Notes: generated from the letters alone by a model not told the origin. DNA of 13,376 bases from Treponema sp. (GCA_031278755.1 JAITJV010000217.1:1-13376); one strand, 5' to 3'; shown: positions 1 to 7,583, counted from the first letter of the stretch. Program-made: numbers and translations.

Positions 1-888
1 GTCTCCGCGGGAAAAAATACCGTGGCCTGTTCATCAACGGGAAACGCCGCGTCGTCCCTTGCCGGAGCCGCGGCTTCCATGGGGCTTACATCCTTCATCT
101 TTGTTCCCGAAAGGGCCCCCGCCGGGAAAGTGACGCAGCTTCTTGTTTTCGGCGCCAATGTTATCAGTGTTAAAGGCAATTACGAGGATACCTTTAAACT
201 GTCGGCGGAAGCGATAGAAAAATACGGCTGGTACAACAGGAACGCCGCTGTCAACCCGTATCTTTCCGAAGGGAAAAAGACCGTATCCCTGGAAATAGCC
301 GAACAGCTTGATTTTGAAGTTCCCGATTTTGTCGCCGTCTCCGTAGGGGACGGCTGCACCATCGCGGGGGTGTGGAAGGGCTTTAAGGATCTGTACGCCG
401 CGGGCCTTACGGATAAACTTCCCCGGCTTATCAGCGTCCAGGCGTCGGGCTGCTGTCCCGTGAACCGCGCGGCTGAAACGGGGCGGCCCATTGAATGGAT
501 GGAAGAAAATACGCTTGCCGACAGTATTGCGGTCGGCGTTCCCAGAAACGGGGACAAGGCTCTCGCCGCAATACGCGAATCAAACGGGATCACGGTCAAT
601 GTAAGCGATGAAGAAATTCTTTCCGCCATGAGGATGCTCGGAAGGACGTCCGGAGTTTTCGGCGAACCCGCGGGAACCGCGGGAACCGCGGGGCTTATAA
701 AGGCGGCGGAACGGGGGCTGATTCCCCGCGATGCGCTGGTTGTGTCGGTGGTAACCGGAAACGGATTAAAAGACACGGCGTCCGCGCGGAAAGCGACGGA
801 AGAGCCGTCCGGCGCCGCGCCCTTGATCCACATTTCCCCCGATATGAAACTGCTGGAGGAAGAATTCAGGAAGCGGTCCCTGCTGTGA
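1..888 (+). CDS. thrC: Threonine synthase, 3' part (5' end outside window)
   Basis: PLP-dependent enzyme that converts O-phosphohomoserine to threonine, the last step of cytosolic threonine synthesis. The reading frame is open from base 1, so the true start and the N-terminal part carrying the PLP lysine lie upstream; 295 codons are visible. The GTG at 22 lies inside the conserved core and is not a start. Visible family signatures are the phosphate-binding segment CSSTGNAASSLAG (near the window edge), the NPYLSEGKKT stretch, the glycine-rich SVGDGCTIAGVWKGF segment, EPAGTAG, and the C-terminal TGNGLKD motif typical of threonine synthases. The stop TGA overlaps the GTG start of the ClC gene (GTGA), so the two are probably translationally coupled. 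The identity is strong; the main alternative would be another fold-type II PLP enzyme, which GLKD argues against. Confidence 0.93.
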   Translation, partial: VSAGKNTVACSSTGNAASSLAGAAASMGLTSFIFVPERAPAGKVTQLLVFGANVISVKGNYEDTFKLSAEAIEKYGWYNRNAAVNPYLSEGKKTVSLEIAEQLDFEVPDFVAVSVGDGCTIAGVWKGFKDLYAAGLTDKLPRLISVQASGCCPVNRAAETGRPIEWMEENTLADSIAVGVPRNGDKALAAIRESNGITVNVSDEEILSAMRMLGRTSGVFGEPAGTAGTAGLIKAAERGLIPRDALVVSVVTGNGLKDTASARKATEEPSGAAPLIHISPDMKLLEEEFRKRSLL

Positions 889-2198
889 AAGTTTCCCGCA
901 TCCCCCTGACGGTAAGGCGCTGGTACGCTTCCCGCCTTGCCGTGATTCTTGAAAGCATACTCATAGGTTGTCTTGCGGGTCTTATCGTGGTGCTTTTCAG
1001 GTATCTTTTGGGGCTTGCGGATATGGGACGGCGGCGGATCTACGAAGCCCTTCCCGGCCTGCCCGTTTCTTCCCTTTTCATGTGGATCTTCTGCCTGGCG
1101 GCGGCCGGACTCTTTTTGGGATGGGCGTCCATGGTAAAGCCCATGATAAGGGGAAGCGGCATTCCCCAGATCAAGGGAGCGCTCCGCAGGCTTATGCGGC
1201 TGGACTGGCGTACCGAACTTCCCCTGAAATTCATAACGGGAATTCTCGGTCTTGGCGCGGGGCTTTCGCTGGGGAGGGAGGGTCCTTCAATACAGATAGG
1301 CGCTTACACAGGCAGGGCCGTTCTGAGCCTGCTCCACAGGCCTCACCGTGAAAGGCGTATCCTTATTACCTCCGCTTCAGCCGCAGGGCTGGCCGCCGCT
1401 TTCAATGCGCCGCTGGCCGGGGTTCTTTTTGTTGTGGAGGAACTCAACACGGGATTCACCCCGCTTTCCGTCGCCTGTTCAATGGGGGCCGCGGTTGCGG
1501 CCGACGCCGTGGCGGGAGTTTTTTTCGGCTTTGCCCCCATATTTGATTTCCGCGGCGTCGGCGTTCTTCCCTTCAACGCCTTCCCGTGGATCGCCCTTTT
1601 GGGGATCATGTGCGGCGTGCTTGGAATTTTTTTCAAGCAGTCGCTGTACCGGTCTCAGGATCTCTACGCAAAACTCCGCATCCCCCTTTTGTTTCGCCCC
1701 CTTGTTCCCCTTCTCGTTTCCATTCCCCTTGGGTTTCATCTTTTTGACATAACCGGCGGCGGACACGGTATCATAGAAGCGCTTCCCGATGGAGGCAGGA
1801 CGGCCGGTTTTGTGCTGCTCCTTCTTGCGGGAAAGCTGCTTTTTACCGCCCTCTGCTACGGCTCCGGAACTTCGGGCGGAATATTCCTTCCCCTGCTTGC
1901 CTGCGGCGCGCTTTCCGGAGAATTTCTTGCGCTTGTCCTTTCCGGATCAGGCTGGATCGAAGCGGGGCAAAATACCGCGTTTATCATTTTGGGAATGGCG
2001 GCCTTTTTTACCGCGGCGGTAAACGCGCCGGTAACGGGAATCATACTGATCCTTGAAATGAGCGGCGGCTTTAATCACCTTTTCAGCCTGGTCCTCGTCT
2101 GTCTTTCCGCGTTTGTTACCACGGCCCTTGCAGGTTCCCGTCCCGTGTACGAAGTCCTTCTTGAAAGGGTCGCGGCTCCGGCTCATGGCCGCCCCTGA
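885..2198 (+). CDS. clcA: ClC-family chloride channel / Cl-/H+ antiporter
   Basis: Integral membrane protein of 437 residues that moves chloride, probably in exchange for protons, as in the E. coli ClC antiporter. Motifs in order: GSGIP at 90-94 (anion-binding serine S91), GREGP at 130-134 with gating glutamate E132, the EE pair at 185-186 in LFVVEELN (E186 would match the internal proton glutamate E203 of E. coli ClC), GGIFLP in the C-terminal half, and a tyrosine in the late SRPVYEVLL segment matching the inner-gate Tyr445. Having both glutamates favours an antiporter over a passive channel, and the serine in GSGIP favours chloride over the fluoride-type branch. No C-terminal CBS domains are present. 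The start is GTG at 885, overlapping thrC by 4 bp, with an AGGAAG stretch about 11 bp upstream. The 3' end overlaps the polymerase gene by 14 bp. Confidence 0.93.
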   Translation: MKVSRIPLTVRRWYASRLAVILESILIGCLAGLIVVLFRYLLGLADMGRRRIYEALPGLPVSSLFMWIFCLAAAGLFLGWASMVKPMIRGSGIPQIKGALRRLMRLDWRTELPLKFITGILGLGAGLSLGREGPSIQIGAYTGRAVLSLLHRPHRERRILITSASAAGLAAAFNAPLAGVLFVVEELNTGFTPLSVACSMGAAVAADAVAGVFFGFAPIFDFRGVGVLPFNAFPWIALLGIMCGVLGIFFKQSLYRSQDLYAKLRIPLLFRPLVPLLVSIPLGFHLFDITGGGHGIIEALPDGGRTAGFVLLLLAGKLLFTALCYGSGTSGGIFLPLLACGALSGEFLALVLSGSGWIEAGQNTAFIILGMAAFFTAAVNAPVTGIILILEMSGGFNHLFSLVLVCLSAFVTTALAGSRPVYEVLLERVAAPAHGRP

Positions 2199-4743
2199 TC
2201 CGCTCCGCGCGGAGCCTCCGCAGGCGGAAGGCCGCGAATTCCGCGGTTACGGATTTATCGTCCACTGCTACGCCGATCCAAGACGGAACAGGCTGTACTG
2301 TACGGGCCGCCTTGAAGACGGAAGATCGTTTGCCGCCGTGGAAGAAACATGGCGGCCCTATATTCATATTTTTGAAGAAGACGCCGGGCGGGTTTTTTCA
2401 CGCCTTGCTTCCCTGCGCTTTGAAAAGTTTCTTTCTCCCCTGGAATCTTTTTCGGGAAAAGAAAAGCTGTTTATGCTCCGTTTTTCCCGTTATGCGGATC
2501 GTTCGCGCGCGGCTGAAATACTGGAGGCGGCGGGGATACACAGCCCCGACGCCGATATAAAACCCGCGGATCTTTTTCTCTGCGAAAAAATGATCAAAGG
2601 GCCGGTATTGATTTGCGGGCGGGCGGAAGCCGGCCGCCGCGCCGGAGTCGTTATCCGGGAGCCTTTTTTTTCTCCGGCTGATTCAATGGAATTTCCCCTT
2701 GTTATCGCTTCGATTGATATTGAAACCGATACGCGGGATAACGCCATGAGGGCAATCGCGGCAGCCTGTGTTAAAACATCCGCTTTGACAAATGACATGT
2801 CCGGCGGCGAATCCGGCATGCGGAGCCTTGTCCGTGTAAGGGGGAAAGGTTCGGACAGGGAGGAAGTTTTTTTTCATGATGATGAAAGATCCCTGCTTGC
2901 CGCTTTTTTTGAGGATCTCAGGGAAATGGATCCCGATATTCTTACCGGATGGAATTTTATCGATTTTGATTTCCGCATCATAGCGGAACGCTGCGAACGG
3001 CTCGGCGTTCCGTTTACGCCGGGAAGATCTTCCGACGAGGGGAAATTTTTTGCGGGATCGGGGCGCCGTTCCGCGGCGGCGCTTGCGCCGGGCAGGCAGG
3101 TGCTTGACGCCCTCAGAATCGTGCGTTCCGGCTTTTTGGGATCGTCCCGCGGGCCGGGTGATTTTACACTGGAGGCCGTATCGCGGTCTGTTTTGGGAGA
3201 AGGCAAGATCGTCGCGTCTTCGGGGGAAAGCAAGATCGCGGAGCTGGACAGGCTTTATGCGGAAGATCCGGGGCTTTTCGGGGAGTACTGCCGCAGGGAC
3301 GCGGAACTCGTCCTCCGCATACTTGCGAAAACCGGCCTCTTTGCGCTGACGCTGAAACGTTCTCTCCTTACCGGAACAAGCCTCGACAAGGCGTGGACCA
3401 GCGTGGTGAGCTTTGAGCGGATCTACGGCATAGAGCTTTACCGCAGGGGAATAGCCCCGCCGCCGCGTCTTGACAGGGACGTTTCAGGCGCCGCAGGCGG
3501 GACCGTCCTTGATCCCATACCGGGGCTTTTCAGCAATGTCGCGGTCTTTGATTTCCGCAGCCTCTATCCTACGATAATCAGGACCTTTAACATCGATCCC
3601 TTGTCCCATGCGCGGCGCCCGCCGGACGAAGGCGGCGCCGTCGTGGTGTACGGCGCCGCGGAATCCGCTTCCATAAGCGCCCCCAACGGCGCGGTTTTTT
3701 CACGGGAGCCGGGACTGCTCCCCGGCCTTATTGCCGGATATTTTGACGCCAGAAGGAAAGCCATCGCCGCGGGGGACGAGACCGCCGCCCGGGTGTACAA
3801 AATACTCATGAACAGTTTTTACGGCGTCATGGGGACGTCCGCCTGCCGGTACGGGAGGACGGAGCTTGCGGGATCGATCACATCGTTTGCACGCAAATGG
3901 CTTTTTCTTTCCAGGGACTGGTTTTCATCGCGCGGCTTCCGCGTGCTTTACGGGGATACCGATTCGCTTTTTGTTGAAACAGGATTCGGCGACGAAGTTC
4001 AGTTTGATGATTTTCTTTCATCATGCGGAAAGCTGGCGGAAGAGCTGAACGCATTTCTTCTGGAAACAGTGAAGAACGAATACGGCCTTGAATCTTTTCT
4101 GGAACTCCGCATTGAAAAAGCCTACCGCCGTTTTCTTATTCCGCAGCTTCGCGCCCTGCATGGCGGCGATGAAGATGATCAGCCGCGGGGCAGGGCCAAG
4201 GGGTACGGAGGGAGCCTCATCACTCCGTCAGGATCTAGCCCTGACGGTTCCTGTCCGGTGGAGGTCAAGGGAATGGAGGCGGTACGGAGCGACGCCACTC
4301 CGCTTGCAAAGCGGCTTCAGGTTGAACTGCTGGAACTGGTTTTTTCCGGGGCGGATGAAAAAGCCTTCAAGAAAAAAATAACCGGATGCCTTGATGAACT
4401 CCGCTCGGGAAAACTGGACGGCGAACTCGTGTACCGCAAGAGGCTTACACGGCCTCCTGAATCATACACGTCCTCCACGCCTCCCCAGGTAAAGGCGGCC
4501 CGCGCCCTCGGCTGGAAGAACCGCCGCGGGACGGTGGAATTTGTCTGGACGGAAACAGGGGCGGAGCCGGCGTCGCTTCCACACGGGGCGCTTGATTATG
4601 ATCATTACGCCGCCTCCCAAATTCTTCCCGTCGCCCTTTCCATAGCGCAGGCGGTCCATTGGGACATGTCTGAATTTTACAGGACAAAAGGCCGCCCCGC
4701 AAAAGAAGGACAGCCCGAACTTGATTGGGAGGGCGGGGCATGA
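2185..4743 (+). CDS. polB: DNA polymerase, family B (DNA polymerase II type)
   Basis: Template-directed DNA polymerase with proofreading; in E. coli the Pol II homologue takes part in repair and replication restart. It is 852 residues from ATG 2185, against 783 in E. coli. Exonuclease motifs: Exo I DIE (D178, E180), Exo II NFIDFDF (N257 to D262) and Exo III YCRRD (Y368, D372). Polymerase motifs: A DFRSLYPTII (D456), B KILMNSFYG (K539, N543, Y546) and C YGDTDS (D591, D593). All catalytic acids are kept, so it should be active in both sites. The KGMEAVRSD segment matches the KGLETVRTD of Pol II; the stretch before it is longer than in E. coli and poor in recognisable structure (about 4160-4260). 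The frame is open further upstream, but ATG 2185 leaves a short leader before the conserved RGYGF start and overlaps clcA by only 14 bp. The Shine-Dalgarno is weak, so coupling to clcA is likely. Confidence 0.95.
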   Translation: MAAPDPLRAEPPQAEGREFRGYGFIVHCYADPRRNRLYCTGRLEDGRSFAAVEETWRPYIHIFEEDAGRVFSRLASLRFEKFLSPLESFSGKEKLFMLRFSRYADRSRAAEILEAAGIHSPDADIKPADLFLCEKMIKGPVLICGRAEAGRRAGVVIREPFFSPADSMEFPLVIASIDIETDTRDNAMRAIAAACVKTSALTNDMSGGESGMRSLVRVRGKGSDREEVFFHDDERSLLAAFFEDLREMDPDILTGWNFIDFDFRIIAERCERLGVPFTPGRSSDEGKFFAGSGRRSAAALAPGRQVLDALRIVRSGFLGSSRGPGDFTLEAVSRSVLGEGKIVASSGESKIAELDRLYAEDPGLFGEYCRRDAELVLRILAKTGLFALTLKRSLLTGTSLDKAWTSVVSFERIYGIELYRRGIAPPPRLDRDVSGAAGGTVLDPIPGLFSNVAVFDFRSLYPTIIRTFNIDPLSHARRPPDEGGAVVVYGAAESASISAPNGAVFSREPGLLPGLIAGYFDARRKAIAAGDETAARVYKILMNSFYGVMGTSACRYGRTELAGSITSFARKWLFLSRDWFSSRGFRVLYGDTDSLFVETGFGDEVQFDDFLSSCGKLAEELNAFLLETVKNEYGLESFLELRIEKAYRRFLIPQLRALHGGDEDDQPRGRAKGYGGSLITPSGSSPDGSCPVEVKGMEAVRSDATPLAKRLQVELLELVFSGADEKAFKKKITGCLDELRSGKLDGELVYRKRLTRPPESYTSSTPPQVKAARALGWKNRRGTVEFVWTETGAEPASLPHGALDYDHYAASQILPVALSIAQAVHWDMSEFYRTKGRPAKEGQPELDWEGGA

Positions 4744-4804
4744 CGCCGAAAATTCCGGAACCCGCAAAGGTTTCGCTCATGCCCGCCGGGCGGCGCGAAG
4801 AGCC

Positions 4805-5455
4805 TCATGCCGGCGTAAGCAGCTCCGTTATGCCGTCGGCCATTGTTTCAAGTATGATCCTGCAGGATGTCGCCCCCGCGTCATAGACCCCTTTGGACCG
4901 TTCTCCAAGGCGGCTGGAACGGCCGAATTTCGCTTCCAAATCTTTTGTGGATTCCCAGCCGCGGACGGCCGCTTCCTTTAATTCCGTAAGCGCTTCCGCA
5001 AGTTCCGTTTCATTTTCCGCGGCCCTGTCCATGGCGTCGCAGGCGGGGGCCAGCGTGTCAACAAGCGTCTTGTCGCCGGGGCGGGCTTCCACTATGTCGT
5101 ACAGGGCAAGGAGGCCGGCCCTCAGCATGGCGGCAAGTTCCGAAGTTCCGATAAGATCGCAGGCGGATCCTGTTTCCGCCATCTGCATAAAAACGGTTCC
5201 GTAGATGGGGCCCATTGAACCGCCTATTCTGCTGAACAAAAGGTTTCCCAGCTCGTCAAGTCCATCGGTAAATTTTATATCCTTTTCCGCTATGCCTTCG
5301 GCAAACATGGTAAAACCCTTGCTCATGTTCATGCCGTGATCGCCGTCGCCTATAAGGCCGTCAACTTCGGAAAGGTGATCCTTGTTCCGCTTGACCGCTT
5401 CGGCTATTTTTAACAGTACCGCTTTTCCGGCTTTGTTCTGAAATTCGTTTTTCAT
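4805..5455 (-). CDS. dhaL: Dihydroxyacetone kinase ADP/ATP-binding subunit DhaL
   Basis: Nucleotide-binding half of a dihydroxyacetone-type kinase, 216 residues (E. coli DhaL has 210). The N-terminal motif VDGLIGDGDHG carries the three aspartates (D32, D37, D39) that hold the two Mg ions of the bound nucleotide, with H40 and N43 following. A GGSMGPIYG segment near residue 77 is the second conserved nucleotide-site loop. In PTS-type systems DhaL keeps ADP bound and is rephosphorylated by DhaM; in other systems it uses free ATP. No DhaM gene is visible, so the donor here is undecided. The start ATG 5455 has AAGGTG 5 bp upstream, overlapping the dhaK stop region; the gap to dhaK is 9 bp, so the two are co-translated. 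The gene ends the operon and converges on polB with 61 bp between them. Confidence 0.93.
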   Translation of the reverse strand: MKNEFQNKAGKAVLLKIAEAVKRNKDHLSEVDGLIGDGDHGMNMSKGFTMFAEGIAEKDIKFTDGLDELGNLLFSRIGGSMGPIYGTVFMQMAETGSACDLIGTSELAAMLRAGLLALYDIVEARPGDKTLVDTLAPACDAMDRAAENETELAEALTELKEAAVRGWESTKDLEAKFGRSSRLGERSKGVYDAGATSCRIILETMADGITELLTPA

Positions 5456-5464
5456 TTGTACACC

Positions 5465-6460
5465 TTACCGCTGTTTAAAACCAACGCTGTAGCAGGGCGC
5501 GTCGATCAGTTCCTTTAATTCACCGTCAAGTTTCATCACCGTAAGCGAGACGCCCATCATTTCAAGCGAGGTAAAGTAATTGCCTGTATAGGCCCTGTAT
5601 ACCTTGACGCCCGCGGCCGAAAGTATTTTTTCAACTTCATCATAAAGAACGTAGAGTTCAATCACCGGCGTCGCCCCAAGGCCCGATATCAGAACCGCCG
5701 TTTCATCGCCGGAAGAAAAGGGAAGATCGGGAAGGACTACGCCCGTCATCCGTTTTGCAAGCCCTGCGGCGTTTTCAAGGGGGCAGACTTCGACGCCCGG
5801 TTCGCCGTGGTGCCCAATACCCACCTCCATTGTTCCCGGCTTTATTTCGAAATTGGGACGCCCCACCGCGGGAAGGGTGCAGGGAGTAAGGCCTACGCCT
5901 ATGCTCCGCGTATTGTCTATCGCCTTCTGCGCAACGGCTGTTACTTCGTCAAGGCTTGCGCCTGAAGCCGCCTTTGCGCCTCCGGCCTTCCACATCAGCA
6001 CTTCTCCCGCTACTCCGCGGCGCTTTCCCCTTTCGGACAGGGGGGCCGAAGCCGCGTCGTCATTGGCGACGACAGTTTTTACTTCTATGCCTTCCTTTGC
6101 CGCCATTTTAACCGCCATCTTGACGTTCATGTTGTCGCCGGAATAGTTGCCGTAAAGGCAGGCGACCCCCTTTCCCCGGTTAGCCGCCCTGAAAGCGTCG
6201 AGAAAAGCCGCCGCGCTGGGCGATGTAAAGATCTCTCCGAGCGCGGCGGCATCGATAAGATTTTCGCCTATGTACCCCGCGAAAGCAGGCTCGTGTCCGC
6301 TTCCCCCGCCCGTTACGATTCCCGCACGGCCGGGCGGCAGGGACGCCCGTTTCAGCACCCTCGGATTTTCGGTAGGGGCGACGATGTCAGGATGGGCCTT
6401 TACAAAACCCCTGATCATTTCATCGACTATGTCGTCCGGATTATTCAAGATTCTCTGCAT
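5465..6460 (-). CDS. dhaK: Dihydroxyacetone kinase substrate-binding subunit DhaK
   Basis: Substrate half of the kinase, binding a short ketose covalently through a histidine and receiving phosphate from DhaL-bound nucleotide. It has 331 residues. GGGSGHEP places H56, GNYSGDNMN places D109, and GIGHHGEPG places H218; all three numbers coincide with the E. coli DhaK active-site residues when the start is taken at 6460, which supports that start. A second ATG lies one codon earlier (6463) and the frame is open to 6502, but AAGGAGG at 6466-6472 is 5 bp from 6460 and only 2 bp from 6463. The gene begins 13 bp after the dehydrogenase stop, with its Shine-Dalgarno next to that stop. The natural substrate could be dihydroxyacetone or a related ketose such as a tetrulose; the dehydrogenase upstream hints at a polyol-derived ketose. 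Confidence 0.94.
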   Translation of the reverse strand: MQRILNNPDDIVDEMIRGFVKAHPDIVAPTENPRVLKRASLPPGRAGIVTGGGSGHEPAFAGYIGENLIDAAALGEIFTSPSAAAFLDAFRAANRGKGVACLYGNYSGDNMNVKMAVKMAAKEGIEVKTVVANDDAASAPLSERGKRRGVAGEVLMWKAGGAKAASGASLDEVTAVAQKAIDNTRSIGVGLTPCTLPAVGRPNFEIKPGTMEVGIGHHGEPGVEVCPLENAAGLAKRMTGVVLPDLPFSSGDETAVLISGLGATPVIELYVLYDEVEKILSAAGVKVYRAYTGNYFTSLEMMGVSLTVMKLDGELKELIDAPCYSVGFKQR

Positions 6461-6473
6461 CATGTCCTCCTTT

Positions 6474-7241
6474 TCATTTAATGGTATAAGCGCCGTCCAC
6501 AAGAAGGTTATGTCCTGTGATCATGGCGGCGGCGTCGCTGCATAAAAAGCCTATGATACCGGCAATTTCATCGGGTTCCGCAAAACGTCCCGCGGGAATT
6601 TCTTTTTTGAAGGCCTCCCCCACAGGCCCGTCCCAGGCTTTGTGCCCCAGTTCGGTAAGCACCACCGTCGGGGAAACCGCGTTAACCCGTATGCCGTGCG
6701 GACCCCATTCAAGGGCAAGAACCTTTGTCATGGCGATTATGCCTCCCTTGCTTGCGCAGTAGGCGGCATGGCGGTCCAGGGCTATGACCCCCGCCTGGGA
6801 CGCCATATTGACTATGCTGCCCGGCCGCCCGTTTTTGATAAGATACGATCCAAAGGCCTGGGCCATCATAAAACTGGCCGTAAGGTTAACGGCAATGGTT
6901 CTGTTCCAGTCGTCTTCGCTCAGGGCTTCCGCCTTTTCAAGGGCCACTATCCCCGCGCTGTTTACAAGTATATCGGCCCCGCCGAAATTCTCTACCGCCG
7001 CATCTATAAGCCGCCGCCTGAAAGCGCCGTCGCAGACATTGCCCTGCGCCCCTATGTTTTTTGCTCCAAGTTTTTTGGCGGCGGCGCCGGCCCCGGAATC
7101 AAGATCGGCGATCACCAGGTTAACGCCCTTTTTGGCAAAAAATTCCGCAGTCGCAAAACCTATGCCCGCGGCCCCTCCCGTAATAATCGCGGTTTTCCCC
7201 TTGAGGGAATAATCAGCGTCCGCGCCCTTGTAGGAAATCAT
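6474..7241 (-). CDS. NAD-type short-chain dehydrogenase, polyol dehydrogenase group (GolD/threitol dehydrogenase-like)
   Basis: Classical short-chain dehydrogenase/reductase of 255 residues. Cofactor site: TGGAAGIG at 21-28 and an aspartate at the end of strand 2 (D46), which favours NAD over NADP; NSAG at 94-97. Catalytic tetrad: N119, S148, Y161, K165 (YCASK). The C-terminal region (SPTVVLTELG, PAGRFAEPDEIAG, AAAMITGHNLLVDGAYTIK) resembles the GolD / D-threitol dehydrogenase group from memory; this is family-level reasoning, not a search. The frame is open to 7325, but that extension would be encoded by the terminator hairpin; ATG 7241 has a perfect AAGGAGG at 7247-7253, 5 bp away, and begins at the normal SDR N-terminus. 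As first gene of the operon with dhaK and dhaL, it probably oxidises a polyol to the ketose that the kinase then phosphorylates. Confidence 0.9.
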   Translation of the reverse strand: MISYKGADADYSLKGKTAIITGGAAGIGFATAEFFAKKGVNLVIADLDSGAGAAAKKLGAKNIGAQGNVCDGAFRRRLIDAAVENFGGADILVNSAGIVALEKAEALSEDDWNRTIAVNLTASFMMAQAFGSYLIKNGRPGSIVNMASQAGVIALDRHAAYCASKGGIIAMTKVLALEWGPHGIRVNAVSPTVVLTELGHKAWDGPVGEAFKKEIPAGRFAEPDEIAGIIGFLCSDAAAMITGHNLLVDGAYTIK

Positions 7242-7284
7242 GGCAGCCTCCTTGAGGTGAAAACGGTTATTAAACAAGTCTCCC

Positions 7285-7321
7285 AAAAAACGCGGATTTC
7301 TCAACGAAACCCACGTTTTTT
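7285..7321 (-). terminator. Intrinsic-terminator hairpin in the leader of the dehydrogenase operon
   Basis: Read on the minus strand, arms 7321-7306 and 7300-7285 form a 16-bp stem with a 5-nt loop (GTTGA). The 3' arm ends in six Us, followed by GGGAG, and the 5' arm begins with six As. The two positions that break perfect symmetry are G-U pairs in minus-strand RNA but would be C-A mismatches in plus-strand RNA, so the hairpin is built for minus-strand transcripts. It lies between the operon promoter and the Shine-Dalgarno at 7253, so it would stop transcription before the first gene unless overridden. It could also simply block read-through from cls. Confidence 0.72.
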
Positions 7322-7337
7322 GCAATTTTTTGGCGGA

Positions 7338-7368
7338 AGTTGTTCAGAAACTAAGTTTCTGAACAACT
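7338..7368. repeat. Perfect inverted repeat, 15-bp arms, 1-bp centre, in the operon leader
   Basis: Arms 7338-7352 and 7354-7368 are exact reverse complements around a single A (left arm AGTTGTTCAGAAACT). It lies about 12-42 nt downstream of the predicted transcription start of the dehydrogenase operon. It could be an operator for a repressor binding just downstream of the promoter, or an RNA stem-loop in the leader; an RNA hairpin would open to a 3-nt loop. No T-run follows on either strand, so it is not itself a standard terminator. Confidence 0.75.
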
Positions 7369-7385
7369 CTATTCTGTTGATTTTT

Positions 7386-7414
7386 ATCATGGAATTAATC
7401 AGGCGATCTGTCAA
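7386..7414 (-). promoter_or_regulatory. Sigma70-type promoter of the dehydrogenase-dhaK-dhaL operon
   Basis: On the minus strand a consensus -35 TTGACA (7414-7409) is separated by exactly 17 bp from CATGAT (7391-7386, four of six matches to TATAAT). Transcription would begin near 7379, leaving a leader of about 138 nt before the ATG at 7241. The leader holds the 7338-7368 inverted repeat and the 7285-7321 terminator-like hairpin. Confidence 0.7.
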
Positions 7415-7560
7415 TTAAGGGAAGCTCTGAAAACCCCGGTTGGGTTTCCGGAACTTCCGGCAAAATGCCGCGGGGTAAGAAAACGGCGGTTAAAACCGCT
7501 TCCAAAAACTGAGGTTTTTAGATGTTTTCTTAAAATGAGCCTCCGCGGAGCAGAGCTCCG

Positions 7561-7583
7561 GGGTATTAAACCAGACTTTCGAA
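7561..7583 (-). repeat. Dispersed intergenic repeat, copy 1
   Basis: Read on the minus strand, this 23-bp stretch (TTCGAAAGTCTGG then TTTAATACCC) matches plus-strand 10563-10585 at 22 of 23 positions. In both copies it is followed within about 45 bp by a small hairpin and a CTCTGC...CCGCGG segment, so the related unit is longer than the exact match. Both copies are intergenic. Confidence 0.65.

Noticed and set aside
660..692. Tandem CCGCGGGAA-type repeat in thrC
   Set aside because: It encodes the conserved EPAGTAGTAG segment with no apparent length change relative to the family; simple GC-rich codon use explains it.
180..833. Long open frame on the minus strand opposite threonine synthase (217 codons)
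   Set aside because: No recognisable protein; it is an antisense reading of a clearly conserved gene in GC-rich DNA.
4744..4804. Possible bidirectional terminator between polB and dhaL
   Set aside because: Only tiny palindromes (TTCCGGAA, CCGCCGGGCGG area) without T-runs; not enough to call one.
6461..6502. Longer N-terminus of DhaK
   Set aside because: Overlaps the dehydrogenase; the 6460 start restores E. coli numbering of H56, D109 and H218 and has the better Shine-Dalgarno distance.
7242..7325. Longer N-terminus of the dehydrogenase starting at 7325
   Set aside because: The extension is encoded by the terminator hairpin; the perfect Shine-Dalgarno 5 bp before 7241 and the normal SDR N-terminus decide for 7241.
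6642..7418. 258-codon plus-strand open frame covering the dehydrogenase and its leader
   Set aside because: Runs antisense through a conserved SDR with full catalytic motifs and through the terminator hairpin; the translation resembles no family.
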